Shown piece by piece: positions 17,024-25,908 of a DNA stretch of 64,000 nucleotides. A program made the translations under genes and the position numbers. The first letter of the stretch is position 1. Every line of letters starts with the position of its first letter. Source of the DNA: Komagataeibacter oboediens (GTDB lineage Bacteria; Pseudomonadota; Alphaproteobacteria; Acetobacterales; Acetobacteraceae); assembly GCF_003207815.1 (NCBI RefSeq), contig NZ_NKTX01000001.1, forward strand, positions 360,027 to 424,026, read 5' to 3'. Under the pieces are notes generated by a model that was not told the DNA's origin, did not search any database, and was given only the letters and a program-made list of their open reading frames with translations.

Positions 17024-18291
17024 TGCAGGCAGGTAAAACAATGGATCATCCCTGTGGTGCGCGTGCCGTGGCGCGATGTACAGAACTGGGCCGTGCGCCG
17101 TATTCGGATATGGAAGGGGGGCTGTTCCGCCCCTATCTCAGCCCGTCCTACCGTGCGACCTGCGGGCGACTGGCGGAGTGGATGCGCGACGCTGGCATGA
17201 CCACCCGTATGGATGCCGCAGGCAACCTTGTCGGGCGGTATGAAGGTCTTGCGCCCGATGCCCCGGTCGTGCTGCTGGGGTCGCATATCGACAGCGTGCG
17301 CGATGGCGGGTTCTTTGACGGGATGCTGGGCGTAATCCTTGGCATCGAGACGGTGGCCCATTTCGCGCGGCAGGGAAAACGCTTTCCCTTCGCGCTGGAA
17401 GTCATCGGGTTTGGTGATGAGGAAGGATCACGCTTTCCGTCCGGCATGCTGACCTCCCATGCCGTGGCAGGCGTGCTGGATAACCCGGATCCGGCCATGT
17501 CCGACTGGGCCGAGACTGCGACCCTGTCCAGCGCACTGGAGGCATTCGGGCTGGATGTGGGGCAGATGCAGTCCGCGTCCCGCAAGGGCGACCCGGTCGT
17601 GGCCTATATCGAGGCACATATCGAACAGGGTCCGGCGCTGGAAGCCGAAGGCCGCGCCCTTGGCGTGGTCAGCGCCATCGCGGCCCAGTACCGCTACCGC
17701 GTGACGCTGCGTGGCATGGCGGGCCATGCGGGCACGGTGGCCATGAAGCTGCGGCGCGACGCGCTGGCGGGGGCGGCGGACATCATCCTTGCCGCTGAAC
17801 GCATTGGCCGTGCCGGTAAGGACGGGCTGGTGGCCACTGTCGGGTCGCTGGATGTCATGCCGGGGGCGGCCAACGTCGTGCCGGGCGAAGTGGTGTTGAC
17901 CATTGATGTCCGGGCCGGCACCGACGCCACGCGCGACCGCGCGGCGGCGGCAATCCTGGAGGAAGCCCGTCAGGTGGCCGAGCGGCGCGGACTGGAGATG
18001 GATGTGGCGCTGCAGCAGGATCTGGACGCCACGCCGTGCGATCCCGCGCTGACCGCGCTTATGGAACAGGCGGTGCATGACGTAACCCATGCCCCTGCGC
18101 CGCTGCTGGTCAGTGGTGCGGGACATGATGCGATGATCATGGCGCATCTGGCCCCGGTTTCCATGCTGTTTATCCGGTGCGCGGGTGGTATCAGCCATAA
18201 CCCGGCTGAATCCGTGACCGATGACGATACGGATGCCGCGCTGCGGGCGATGATTACTTTTATCGGACTTTTTGAGAGACGTTTCGGATGA
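17023..18291 (+). CDS. hpxK: Allantoate amidohydrolase (M20 Zn-dependent hydrolase)
   Basis: 422 residues from the ATG in TAATG at 17023. Hydrolyses allantoate to ureidoglycine, releasing CO2 and ammonia. M20-type metal ligands are visible: His in GSHIDSVRDGG, Asp in GGFFDGMLG, Glu in GDEEGSRF, His in EAHIEQGP, and the C-terminal His in GGISHNPAE. The family also includes N-carbamoyl-L-amino acid hydrolases and ureidoglycolate hydrolases. The choice of allantoate follows from placement between the oxalurate genes and the ureidoglycine aminotransferase. ATGA overlap with the following gene. Confidence 0.88.
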   Translation: MQAGKTMDHPCGARAVARCTELGRAPYSDMEGGLFRPYLSPSYRATCGRLAEWMRDAGMTTRMDAAGNLVGRYEGLAPDAPVVLLGSHIDSVRDGGFFDGMLGVILGIETVAHFARQGKRFPFALEVIGFGDEEGSRFPSGMLTSHAVAGVLDNPDPAMSDWAETATLSSALEAFGLDVGQMQSASRKGDPVVAYIEAHIEQGPALEAEGRALGVVSAIAAQYRYRVTLRGMAGHAGTVAMKLRRDALAGAADIILAAERIGRAGKDGLVATVGSLDVMPGAANVVPGEVVLTIDVRAGTDATRDRAAAAILEEARQVAERRGLEMDVALQQDLDATPCDPALTALMEQAVHDVTHAPAPLLVSGAGHDAMIMAHLAPVSMLFIRCAGGISHNPAESVTDDDTDAALRAMITFIGLFERRFG

Positions 18292-19517
18292 CCCAGACCT
18301 TTTTCGGCCAGATCAACCCTCCCGCCCGGCTGCTGATGGGGCCGGGACCGGTCAATGCGCACCCGCGCGTGCTGCGGGCCATGGCGGCCGACATGCTGGG
18401 TCAGTTCGACCCGGAAATGACCGAATACATGAACCAGACGATGGACCTGTACCGTCAGGTGTTCATGACCAACAACCGCTGGACATTCCTGGTTGATGGC
18501 ACGGCGCGCGCCGGGATCGAGGCATCGCTTGTCTCGCTGGTTGAACCGGGCATGAAACTGCTGATCGTGCGCGCGGGCCGCTTCGGGCTGCTGCTGTCCG
18601 AAATCGCGCAGCGCATTGGCGCGGAAATCGTGACGCTGGACATTCCGTGGGGCGAGGTCGCGACGCTGGAGCAGATCGAGGACGCACTCACCACCCACCG
18701 TCCGCATGTGCTGGCGTGTATCCATGGCGATACCTCCACCACCGTTGCCCAGCCGCTTGATGGTGTGGGCGCGCTGTGCCGCAAATATGGCGTACTATCC
18801 TATGTCGACACCACCGCCACGCTGGGTGGCATGGAAGTTGCGACCGATCGCTGGGGCGTGGATGTGGTCAGTTCAGGGCTGCAGAAATGCATGGGTGGCC
18901 CGCCGGGTTCGGCCCCCATCACCATTTCCGACCGTGCGGCGGAACATATCTTCGCCCGCCGCCATGTCGAGGCCGGGATCCGTGGCGCGGATACGCATGA
19001 CGGCACGCGCGTGCGCATTCCCTCGAACTATTTCGACCTGGCCATGATCATGGATTACTGGTCTGAAAAGCGGCTGAACCATCATACAGAAGCCACCTCC
19101 ATGCTGTATGGCGCGCGTGAAGCCGCCCGTATCGTGCTGGAAGAGGGGCTGCAGGCCCGCTTCGCCCGCCATGCCAGTGCATCACGTGCGATGTGTGCGG
19201 GCATGCGCGCGCTGGGGCTGGAACTGTTTGGTTGCGACGACTACCGCATGACCAACGTGACCGGTGTCTACATTCCCAAGGGCATTGACGGTGAAAAGGT
19301 CCGTGGCCGCATGCGCGAGGATTTCGAAATCGAGATCGGTTCCGCCTTCGGCCCGCTGCAGGGCAAGATCTGGCGCATTGGCGCAATGGGCTACAACGCG
19401 GAAAAGCACAAGGTGCTGCTGACCATCGGTGCGCTGGAAACCGTCCTGCGCCACGAAGGCTACAGCTTTGCCGCAGGCAGCGGTGTCGATGCCGCCCTTG
19501 CGGCCTATAACGCATAA
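18288..19517 (+). CDS. hpxJ: (S)-Ureidoglycine-glyoxylate aminotransferase-type enzyme
   Basis: A 409-residue class V PLP aminotransferase. The PLP lysine is in SSGLQKCMGGPPGSAP (about residue 200), and the N-terminal LLMGPGPVNAHPRVL motif is the family hallmark. PucG/HpxJ enzymes transaminate ureidoglycine with glyoxylate, giving oxalurate and glycine. That fits the gene order exactly: the preceding gene makes ureidoglycine and hpxXYW would use oxalurate. The fold is shared with serine- and alanine-glyoxylate aminotransferases, so substrate assignment depends on the cluster. Confidence 0.87.
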   Translation: MTQTFFGQINPPARLLMGPGPVNAHPRVLRAMAADMLGQFDPEMTEYMNQTMDLYRQVFMTNNRWTFLVDGTARAGIEASLVSLVEPGMKLLIVRAGRFGLLLSEIAQRIGAEIVTLDIPWGEVATLEQIEDALTTHRPHVLACIHGDTSTTVAQPLDGVGALCRKYGVLSYVDTTATLGGMEVATDRWGVDVVSSGLQKCMGGPPGSAPITISDRAAEHIFARRHVEAGIRGADTHDGTRVRIPSNYFDLAMIMDYWSEKRLNHHTEATSMLYGAREAARIVLEEGLQARFARHASASRAMCAGMRALGLELFGCDDYRMTNVTGVYIPKGIDGEKVRGRMREDFEIEIGSAFGPLQGKIWRIGAMGYNAEKHKVLLTIGALETVLRHEGYSFAAGSGVDAALAAYNA

Positions 19518-19536
19518 GAACGGGGGATCTGGCGTA

Positions 19537-20448
19537 ATGTCTGAAACGGGTAGCTATCCCCGCGATCTGGTTGGGTACGCGGGGAACCCGCCGGATGCGA
19601 AGTGGCCCGGCGGCGCGCGGATCGCGGTGCAGTTCGTCATCAATTATGAAGAGGGGGCCGAGAACTCGGTCCTGCATGGTGATCGCGGGTCGGAAGCGTT
19701 CCTGTCGGAAATGGTCGGGGCGCAGTCGATTACCGGCGCGCGCGCGATCGCGATGGAAAGCCTGTATGAATATGGTTCCCGTGCCGGGTTCTGGCGGCTG
19801 CACCGCATCTTTACCCAGCGTAAGCAGCCTCTGACGGTCTTTGGCGTGGCGGCGGCCATGGCGCGTAACCCCGCAGCGGTTGCGGCAATGAAGGACGCAG
19901 GCTGGGAAATCGCGTCCCACGGGCTGCGCTGGATCGATTACCAGCACGTGCCCGAAGCAGTGGAACGCGCGCATATCCAGGAATGTATCGCGCTGCATAC
20001 GAAGCTGACGGGGTCACGCCCGCTGGGCTGGTATCAGGGGCGTACCAGCCCCAATACCGCGCGTCTGGTGGCGGAAGAAGGCGGCTTTGTATACGACGCG
20101 GATTCCTATGCCGATGACCTGCCATATTATGACCGCAGCAACGGCCGCGCGCAGCTCATCGTGCCCTATACGCTGGATGTGAACGACATGCGCTTTGTCG
20201 CGCTGAACGGCTTTACCGAAGGTGAGCAGTTCTTCAACTACCTGCGTGACACCTTTGATGAACTGTATGAGGAAGGTGCTGACAAACCGCGCATGATGTC
20301 CGTTGGCCTGCACTGCCGTGTGGCGGGCCGTCCGGGGCGTGCGCGGGCTGTGGCGCGTTTCCTTGACTATATCGCCACACGCGAAAAGGTATGGGTCGCA
20401 ACCCGGCTGGATATCGCCCGGCACTGGCTGGATGTGCATCCGGCATGA
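19537..20448 (+). CDS. puuE: Allantoinase PuuE (polysaccharide-deacetylase fold)
   Basis: Metal-independent allantoinase that opens allantoin to allantoate. 303 residues from ATG 19537. Diagnostic stretches: YPRDLVGYAGNPPDAKWPGG, FVINYEEGAENSVLHGD, SRAGFWRLHRIF, EIASHGLRWIDY, GWYQGRTSPNTARL and YDADSYADDLPYY. It is unrelated to the hydantoinase-like protein at 4950, so the cluster carries one intact allantoinase and one degenerate relative of the classical AllB-type enzymes. ATGA overlap with uraD. Confidence 0.93.
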   Translation: MSETGSYPRDLVGYAGNPPDAKWPGGARIAVQFVINYEEGAENSVLHGDRGSEAFLSEMVGAQSITGARAIAMESLYEYGSRAGFWRLHRIFTQRKQPLTVFGVAAAMARNPAAVAAMKDAGWEIASHGLRWIDYQHVPEAVERAHIQECIALHTKLTGSRPLGWYQGRTSPNTARLVAEEGGFVYDADSYADDLPYYDRSNGRAQLIVPYTLDVNDMRFVALNGFTEGEQFFNYLRDTFDELYEEGADKPRMMSVGLHCRVAGRPGRARAVARFLDYIATREKVWVATRLDIARHWLDVHPA

Positions 20449-20972
20449 AAAACGTGATGGATCGGGTCAACGGGGCGTCCACAGTCCGGTTTGTGGAACT
20501 GTTCGGCCCGATATACGAACATTCCCCATGGATTGCCCAGCGTGCGCATGCCCATGGTCCCTTTGCCGACGGGGAGGCCATGCTGGCTGCCATGCGGCAT
20601 GAACTGGACCGGGCGACGGATGCGGAAAAAATGGCGTTGATCCGTGCCCATCCCGAACTGGCGCAGCGCATGGGCGTGGATCCGACGCTGACATCCGCAT
20701 CAGCGGCGGAGCAGGCATCCGCCGGGCTGGATCGCCTGACGCCAGATGAATTCACAACATTCCGCACCCTGAATGATGCCTATGCCGCAAGGTTCGGCAT
20801 TCCGTTCATTATCTGCGTGCGCCGGTCGGACAAGGAAGGCATCCTGAACGGGATCCGTACCCGGCTGGACAATACGCCGGAAGAAGAACAGCAGGCCGCC
20901 CTGCGTGAAATTAACAAGATTGCCGCCCTGCGACTGGCGGATGTGCTGGCGCGGCTGGAGCAGGAACCATGA
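20445..20972 (+). CDS. uraD: OHCU decarboxylase
   Basis: Converts 2-oxo-4-hydroxy-4-carboxy-5-ureidoimidazoline to (S)-allantoin. 175 residues, all-helical family. The conserved active-site His is in IRAHPELAQRMG, with the later ARFGIPFIICVRRSDKEGIL block typical of UraD, and an early RFVELFGPIYEHSPWIA. Starts and ends with ATGA overlaps between puuE and uraH, so the three are a tight translational unit. Confidence 0.93.
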   Translation: MKNVMDRVNGASTVRFVELFGPIYEHSPWIAQRAHAHGPFADGEAMLAAMRHELDRATDAEKMALIRAHPELAQRMGVDPTLTSASAAEQASAGLDRLTPDEFTTFRTLNDAYAARFGIPFIICVRRSDKEGILNGIRTRLDNTPEEEQQAALREINKIAALRLADVLARLEQEP

Positions 20973-21325
20973 GCACCCTTTCCACCCATGTTCTTGACCT
21001 TGTTTCGGGCAAGCCCGCCGCAGGCATGGCGATCAGCCTGTGGGCAGGCCATGAATGCCTGTTCCGTGGCGTGACCAATGTGGATGGCCGCTGCCCGGAA
21101 CTGGGCCAGACGACAGGGGACATGCAGGCGGGATCATACCGGCTGGAATTCGCCGTGGCGGATTATTTCCGTACGCGCGATGTCGCGTTGTCCGACCCGC
21201 CGTTCCTTGATGTCGTGCCGATTGCCTTCGGCATGGCGCAGGTAGCACCGGGGGAAAAGGGCGGGCATTACCATGTGCCGCTGCTGGTCTCGCCCTACGG
21301 ATTCTCGACCTATCGGGGCAGCTGA
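20969..21325 (+). CDS. uraH: 5-Hydroxyisourate hydrolase (transthyretin-related protein)
   Basis: Hydrolyses 5-hydroxyisourate to OHCU. 118 residues; N-terminal STHVLDLVSGKPAAGM and the C-terminal STYRGS tetrapeptide-type signature are diagnostic, with central conserved His and Arg (GHYHVPLLVSPYGF; DMQAGSYRLEF). Its presence shows that something in the cell produces 5-hydroxyisourate, supporting a urate oxidase role for the flavoprotein at 12324. Last gene of the cluster. Confidence 0.95.
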   Translation: MSTLSTHVLDLVSGKPAAGMAISLWAGHECLFRGVTNVDGRCPELGQTTGDMQAGSYRLEFAVADYFRTRDVALSDPPFLDVVPIAFGMAQVAPGEKGGHYHVPLLVSPYGFSTYRGS

Positions 21326-21347
21326 GTAGCGTATTTGTGACAGAATA

Positions 21348-21427
21348 AAAGTTTTTGGGTGTCGCCTTTTTTTAAAGGCGGCGTTCTCCGAAGCCTGTTG
21401 AAAAAAGCTTCACCAGAAAACGTCTTT
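21348..21427. repeat. Palindromic intergenic element with two inner hairpins
   Basis: An 80-bp AT-rich unit. The outer arms AAAGTTTTTGG (21348-21358) and CCAGAAAACGTCTTT (21413-21427) are imperfect inverted repeats. Inside lie two hairpins: CGCCTTT/AAAGGCG (21363-21380) and GAAGC/GCTTC (21390-21411). The whole looks like a REP/MITE-like unit, and I recall similar sequence as a dispersed repeat in Komagataeibacter-type genomes. No second copy is visible in this window. It could also act as part of the terminator region. Confidence 0.5.
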
Positions 21428-21430
21428 AAT

Positions 21431-21472
21431 AAAAAAGGGCCGTAGCGTCTGATCCGCCACGGCCCCTTTTTT
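21431..21472. terminator. Bidirectional Rho-independent terminator between uraH and idh
   Basis: GGGCCGT (21437-21443) pairs with ACGGCCC (21459-21465), flanked by six A and six T residues, so it can work in both directions. It separates the convergent uraH and isocitrate dehydrogenase genes. Confidence 0.85.
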
Positions 21473-21497
21473 ATTTCCCCATGGTGGGAGAAATGGA

Positions 21498-22526
21498 TCA
21501 GACCAGCGCCTGCTTCAGGGCTGCAGTCAGTTCGGTCGTGGTGGCCTTGCCGCCCAGGTCACCCGTGCGCACGGCGCCCGAGGTAATGACCTTCTCGATG
21601 GCCTTGTCGATACGGGTGGCCAGATCCTGACGGCCGACATGCGCCAGCATCATGTTGGCAGCCAGCAGCAGCGATGTCGGGTTGGCCTTGTTCTGGCCAG
21701 CAATGTCGGGTGCCGAACCATGGACGGCTTCAAACACGGCGGCTTTTTCGCCAATGTTGGCACCCGGCGCAAGGCCAAGACCACCAACCAGACCGGCGGT
21801 CAGGTCAGACAGGATGTCACCAAACAGGTTGGTGGTGACAATGCAGTCATACTGCCACGGATCGGTCACCAGCTGCATGGCGCAGGCATCGACGATCCGT
21901 TCGTTCACTTCCACGCGACCTTCATATTCCTTGGCGACCTTGCGGCCTTCTTCAAGGAACAGGCCCGTCAGCAGCTTCAGGATGTTGGCCTTGTGCACCA
22001 GGGTGACGCGCTTGCGGTTGTTCTTGACCGCGTATTCAAAGGCATAGCGCACGATGCGGTTGCATTCCTTGCGCGTGGTGTAGCCTGCGCTGGTGGCGAT
22101 GGCATGCGGGTCGTCACCGTAGGGAATGTAGTTTTCCATCGCCGCGTAATACCCTTCGAGGTTTTCGCGGAAGATGACGAGGTTGATGTTCTCGAAACGG
22201 CCACCGGGTACGATCGTCTTGGTCGGACGGACATTCGCGAACAGGCCGAACTCCTGACGCAGTGTCACGTTGATGGATTTGAAGCCGCCACCGACTGGGG
22301 TTGTCAGCGGGCCTTTCAGCGCAAGGCCGGTGCGGCGGATGCTTTCGATCGTTTCCTTGGGCAGCGGGCTGCCGGTGGCATCAAGAGCCGCGACACCACC
22401 AAGAGCCTTTTCCCATTTGAAGGGGGCACCAACCGCATCCAGGATCTCGGTAACGGACTGGACGATTTCAGGCCCGATTCCATCACCGGGAATCAGGGTG
22501 GCGGGAATTGTTTTTTCTGTAGACAT
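21498..22526 (-). CDS. NAD-type isocitrate dehydrogenase (IDH3-like)
   Basis: 342 residues from ATG 22526, which has GGGAG upstream; the longer open frame to 22667 is not needed. Family of isocitrate/isopropylmalate dehydrogenases: LIPGDGIGPEIVQ at the start, SINVTLRQEFGLFANVRP for substrate binding, FRENLEGYY, the catalytic Tyr/Lys region, and GSAPDIAGQNKANPTS near the C-terminus. The SxNxxLR motif with ANVRPTKT resembles mitochondrial IDH3, consistent with the NAD-dependent enzyme used by acetic acid bacteria. A homoisocitrate or tartrate dehydrogenase is less likely. Confidence 0.85.
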   Translation of the reverse strand: MSTEKTIPATLIPGDGIGPEIVQSVTEILDAVGAPFKWEKALGGVAALDATGSPLPKETIESIRRTGLALKGPLTTPVGGGFKSINVTLRQEFGLFANVRPTKTIVPGGRFENINLVIFRENLEGYYAAMENYIPYGDDPHAIATSAGYTTRKECNRIVRYAFEYAVKNNRKRVTLVHKANILKLLTGLFLEEGRKVAKEYEGRVEVNERIVDACAMQLVTDPWQYDCIVTTNLFGDILSDLTAGLVGGLGLAPGANIGEKAAVFEAVHGSAPDIAGQNKANPTSLLLAANMMLAHVGRQDLATRIDKAIEKVITSGAVRTGDLGGKATTTELTAALKQALV

Positions 22527-22696
22527 TCTCGGACGTCTCCCTTTGTGCTTGCTACTGAAAAGCGTTTCAGCATGCACCGGCTTGGCGTACCCGGTTCGTT
22601 GCCGGGTGCCCCGTCGGAACTGGTTAAAAGTCCTAGGCCCCCCAGCCCCGCGTGACAATCGGGCCACCGGGCCATGGCCGTGGTTTTGCAGTCACA

Positions 22697-24469
22697 TTAT
22701 CCGGCGTTCAGCGGCGCGCATGCAACGCCAAGCCATGTGCGTTCCTGACTTCCCAGATGTGGGGCGATCATTTCAAAAACCCGTGCATGATAGGCGTCCA
22801 GCCAGGCAATCTCGTTTTTCTGCAGGCTGCCTGCGTCAATCAGGCGCCGGTCAAACGGCGCAAGGGTCAGCACCTCGAACTGCAGGAAGCTGCGCCCTTC
22901 CTCCGCCGTGGGGCACGGCTGGACCAGATGCAGGTTTTCCAGGCGGATGCCAAACGCGCCGGGACGGTAATAGCCCGGCTCGTTGGACAGGATCATGCCC
23001 GCATGCAGCTTTACGGGACGGAAAACGGGGGAAATGGTGGCCGGACCCTCGTGCACTGACAGGTAGCTGCCAATGCCGTGGCCGGTGCCATGGTCATAAT
23101 CCAGTCCCCCTTCCCACAGGGCATGGCGGGCAAGGGCATCCAGCGCGTGGCCGGTCACACCACGCGGGAAATGCGCACGGGCAAGCGCGATATGCCCGCG
23201 CAGCACACGGGTGAAGGCGTCACGCACTTCCGCCCCCGGTGCGTCGGGCCCGGTCCAGACCGTGCGGGTAATATCGGTCGTGCCAAAGGGGTACTGGCCA
23301 CCACTATCAATCAGGTACACCTCGTTCGGTTGCAGCCTGCGGTCGGTTTCGGGGGTGACGCGGTAATGGATGATGGCCCCGTTCGGGCCGGAGCCGGAAA
23401 TGGCGGGGAAGCTTTCCTCGCGGTAATCCGGGCAGGCCGCGCGGAAACGGTCCAGCTGGTTCGCTGCCTCCAGTTCTGCCGTATCCGTGGCGTTTTCATC
23501 CAGCCAGTGCAGGAAACGGCAGATGGCGATACCGTCCAGCAGATGGGCGCGGCGGCTGCCGTCCTGCTCGGTTGCATTCTTGATCGCCTTGGGCATCTGG
23601 CAGGGATCGCCCCTGCGAATGACCGTGGCCCCTGCATCTTCCAGCGTCTGCATGAACCAGACGGCGTTACTGACCGGGTCCACCTGCACGCGTGCGCCAG
23701 ACAGGGCGCGCAGGCTGGATTCCAGCGCATCGGGGGGGGCGATCGTGACATCCGCGCCCAGCCATTGCCGCGTGGCGTCGGAGACCTTGGCCGGATCAAT
23801 CAGCAATGTGACGCGACCGGTATCATGCACGATGGCGAATGACAGGCTGAGCGGCGTGTACGGCACATCGCGGCCGCGTATGTTCAGCAGCCATGCGATC
23901 GAGGCCGGGTCGCTCAGCACCAGTGCGGCGTCCCCCGCATCGCGCAACCCGTCGGCAATGGCCGTGCGTTTGTCGTGACTGGACTGCCCGGCCCATTCCT
24001 CGGGCTGCGGCACGCAGGGCGTGCAGGGAGGGGCAGGACGGTCGAACCAGATCCGGTCAACCGGGTTGGCGGGTAGCGCCACAAGTTCCAGCTCCGCATC
24101 ACTGAACGGGCGCAGCGCGCTTTCGCTGATCAGGCGTGGGTCGTAGCCGATCCGGCAGGTCGCGCCATGCCGCGCCAGCCATGTGGCGGGCGGGACCTCG
24201 CGGATATGAAGCCGTTCCCATGCAGCGGCATCGACCTGCTGGTCCATCTGGGTGATGTAGCGGCCATCGGAAAATACGGCCGCCCGGTCTGGCAGCACCG
24301 CCGCCATGCCCGCACTGCCGGTAAAGCCGGTCAGCCATGCCAGCCGTTCGGCGCAGGGGGCGACATATTCACCCAGGTGCTCATCCCCACGGGGCAGGAT
24401 AAATCCGTCAACGCCCATCTGTTTCAGCACGGTGCGTAGTGCATCGGGGCGATTTGGGGCTGGGGGCAT
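22697..24469 (-). CDS. pepP: Xaa-Pro aminopeptidase (M24B, aminopeptidase P)
   Basis: Removes N-terminal residues preceding proline. 590 residues from ATG 24469, chosen because AAGGA lies 7 bp upstream. Two creatinase-like N-terminal domains precede the pita-bread catalytic domain. Metal ligands are visible: Asp in YLIDSGGQY, Asp in TTDITRTVW, His in GIGSYLSVHEGP, Glu in LSNEPGYY and Glu in RLENLHLV. The length (about 600) matches the long, cytosolic, eukaryote-like form rather than E. coli PepP. Confidence 0.92.
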   Translation of the reverse strand: MPPAPNRPDALRTVLKQMGVDGFILPRGDEHLGEYVAPCAERLAWLTGFTGSAGMAAVLPDRAAVFSDGRYITQMDQQVDAAAWERLHIREVPPATWLARHGATCRIGYDPRLISESALRPFSDAELELVALPANPVDRIWFDRPAPPCTPCVPQPEEWAGQSSHDKRTAIADGLRDAGDAALVLSDPASIAWLLNIRGRDVPYTPLSLSFAIVHDTGRVTLLIDPAKVSDATRQWLGADVTIAPPDALESSLRALSGARVQVDPVSNAVWFMQTLEDAGATVIRRGDPCQMPKAIKNATEQDGSRRAHLLDGIAICRFLHWLDENATDTAELEAANQLDRFRAACPDYREESFPAISGSGPNGAIIHYRVTPETDRRLQPNEVYLIDSGGQYPFGTTDITRTVWTGPDAPGAEVRDAFTRVLRGHIALARAHFPRGVTGHALDALARHALWEGGLDYDHGTGHGIGSYLSVHEGPATISPVFRPVKLHAGMILSNEPGYYRPGAFGIRLENLHLVQPCPTAEEGRSFLQFEVLTLAPFDRRLIDAGSLQKNEIAWLDAYHARVFEMIAPHLGSQERTWLGVACAPLNAG

Positions 24470-24494
24470 GAGCATATCCTTCGGGTGTAGGGAA

Positions 24495-25013
24495 TCAGGC
24501 AACGGACATGATGCGGTACAGGAACAGAAGGTCCATCCACCGTCCGTATTTCGTGCCACATTCCGGCAGCAGGCCGCCATGCTGGAAGCCGAAGCGTTCA
24601 TGCAGCTTGCGCGACGCGATGTTGGTGGAGGTGATGCCCGCGATCATGACATGTACCTCCGCCGCCTTCGCGCGGTCGCACAGTGCCTGCAGCAGTGCGC
24701 TGCCAATGCCACGGCGCTTGTAGGCCGGAGCGATGTACAGCGAATGTTCGACCGTGTGCCTGTAGCCGGAAAAGGGCCGGAATGTTTTCCAGCTGCTGTA
24801 ACCCGCCACATGGCCATCGGGTGTTTCGGCCACCAGCACGGGAAACCCGCTGGCCTGACTGGAATGCAGCCAGTCCAGCCGGGCGGCGATGGTGGTTTCG
24901 TGGGTTTCCCACATGGATGTGCTGTTGCGGATGGCGTGATTGACGATTTCGACAATGGCGGGAATATCCGCATCCGTTGCATCACGGATCAGCAGGGGCG
25001 GCGTGTCAGCCAT
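24495..25013 (-). CDS. GNAT N-acetyltransferase, phosphinothricin acetyltransferase type
   Basis: 172 residues from ATG 25013. The acetyl-CoA loop is in YIAPAYKRRGIGSALLQAL, and IRDATDADIPAIVEIVNHAI is the N-terminal hallmark of the PAT/Bar/MddA group, which acetylates methionine sulfoximine-like or sulfone amino acids. The C-terminal FGFQHGGLLPECGTKYGRWMDLLFLYR fits the same group. It overlaps the 3' end of prmA by 8 bp. Natural substrate unknown. Confidence 0.85.
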   Translation of the reverse strand: MADTPPLLIRDATDADIPAIVEIVNHAIRNSTSMWETHETTIAARLDWLHSSQASGFPVLVAETPDGHVAGYSSWKTFRPFSGYRHTVEHSLYIAPAYKRRGIGSALLQALCDRAKAAEVHVMIAGITSTNIASRKLHERFGFQHGGLLPECGTKYGRWMDLLFLYRIMSVA

Positions 25014-25908
25014 TGGGTTTGCGCAGGATAAGCGTGCCCCAGTCCCCTTCACGCAGGTGGCGTTCCAGTACAAGCCCATGGCGGCGATGGGCAGCCAGCA
25101 CCATGCGCACCTGCGTGTTCAGCAGTCCCGCAAGGATGGCAGTGCCACCGGGCAGCAGGTTGCGCGCAAGGTCCGCCGCCATGCTGCACAGCGGGCGGGC
25201 AAGGATGTTGGCGAAGACAAGGTCATAGGGCGCATGATGACGGATGGCGGGCGTGGCCCAGCCATTGCCAAGGTGACAGTCCACCAGATTGGACAGCCCG
25301 TTCATGGCCGCGTTGCGCCGGGTCACGCGCACGGACCATGGGTCGATATCGGTCGCGAGTACGCGTTTGTGCAGCAGGGCGGCCGCGGCCATGGCCAGGA
25401 TGCCCGACCCGCAGCCAAGGTCGAGGATACGCTGCGGCCTGCGATAGGCGACCATTTCCAGCGCACGCAGGCAGCCACGGGTCGAACCGTGTTCGCCCGA
25501 CCCGAAGGCGACGCCGGCATCCAGCGTGATGGTGATGCGCTGGGGGCTGGTGGTGCGTTCAAGGTGCGTGCCACGGATCGCGAAGCGTTTGCCCGCAAGC
25601 TGCTCGGGAAAGGATTCGTACGTGCGGGCCAGCCAGCCTTCGGATTCCGTGTGGCTGCGGTCCAGTTCCGCATCGACGCCGCTGGTCAGCGCCGCCAGGA
25701 TCAGGGCGGCGCGCAGTTCGTCTTCCCCGCTGCCGGTATCCTTGACGCCTTCCACGCGCCACAGGGTCTGGCTGTCATCGACTTCAAAGATACCGATGGT
25801 GGCGCAGACGGTGGACAGGGCGGATTCATAGGCTTCGACCGCGTCCGGCGGGACGGAGACCGATATGGTTTCCAGTTCTGTGGCGTGACGCCGGGGGGAA
25901 AGGCTCAT
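25006..25908 (-). CDS. prmA: Ribosomal protein L11 methyltransferase
   Basis: SAM-dependent trimethylation of ribosomal protein L11. 300 residues: an N-terminal L11-recognition domain (about 1-110) and a Rossmann methyltransferase domain with LDLGCGSGILAMAAA and the catalytic-loop-like DLVFANILARPL. The preceding FGSGEHGSTRGCL is the PrmA version of the substrate loop. The start directly abuts the uvrD stop codon, so the two are co-transcribed. Confidence 0.9.
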   Translation of the reverse strand: MSLSPRRHATELETISVSVPPDAVEAYESALSTVCATIGIFEVDDSQTLWRVEGVKDTGSGEDELRAALILAALTSGVDAELDRSHTESEGWLARTYESFPEQLAGKRFAIRGTHLERTTSPQRITITLDAGVAFGSGEHGSTRGCLRALEMVAYRRPQRILDLGCGSGILAMAAAALLHKRVLATDIDPWSVRVTRRNAAMNGLSNLVDCHLGNGWATPAIRHHAPYDLVFANILARPLCSMAADLARNLLPGGTAILAGLLNTQVRMVLAAHRRHGLVLERHLREGDWGTLILRKPNG

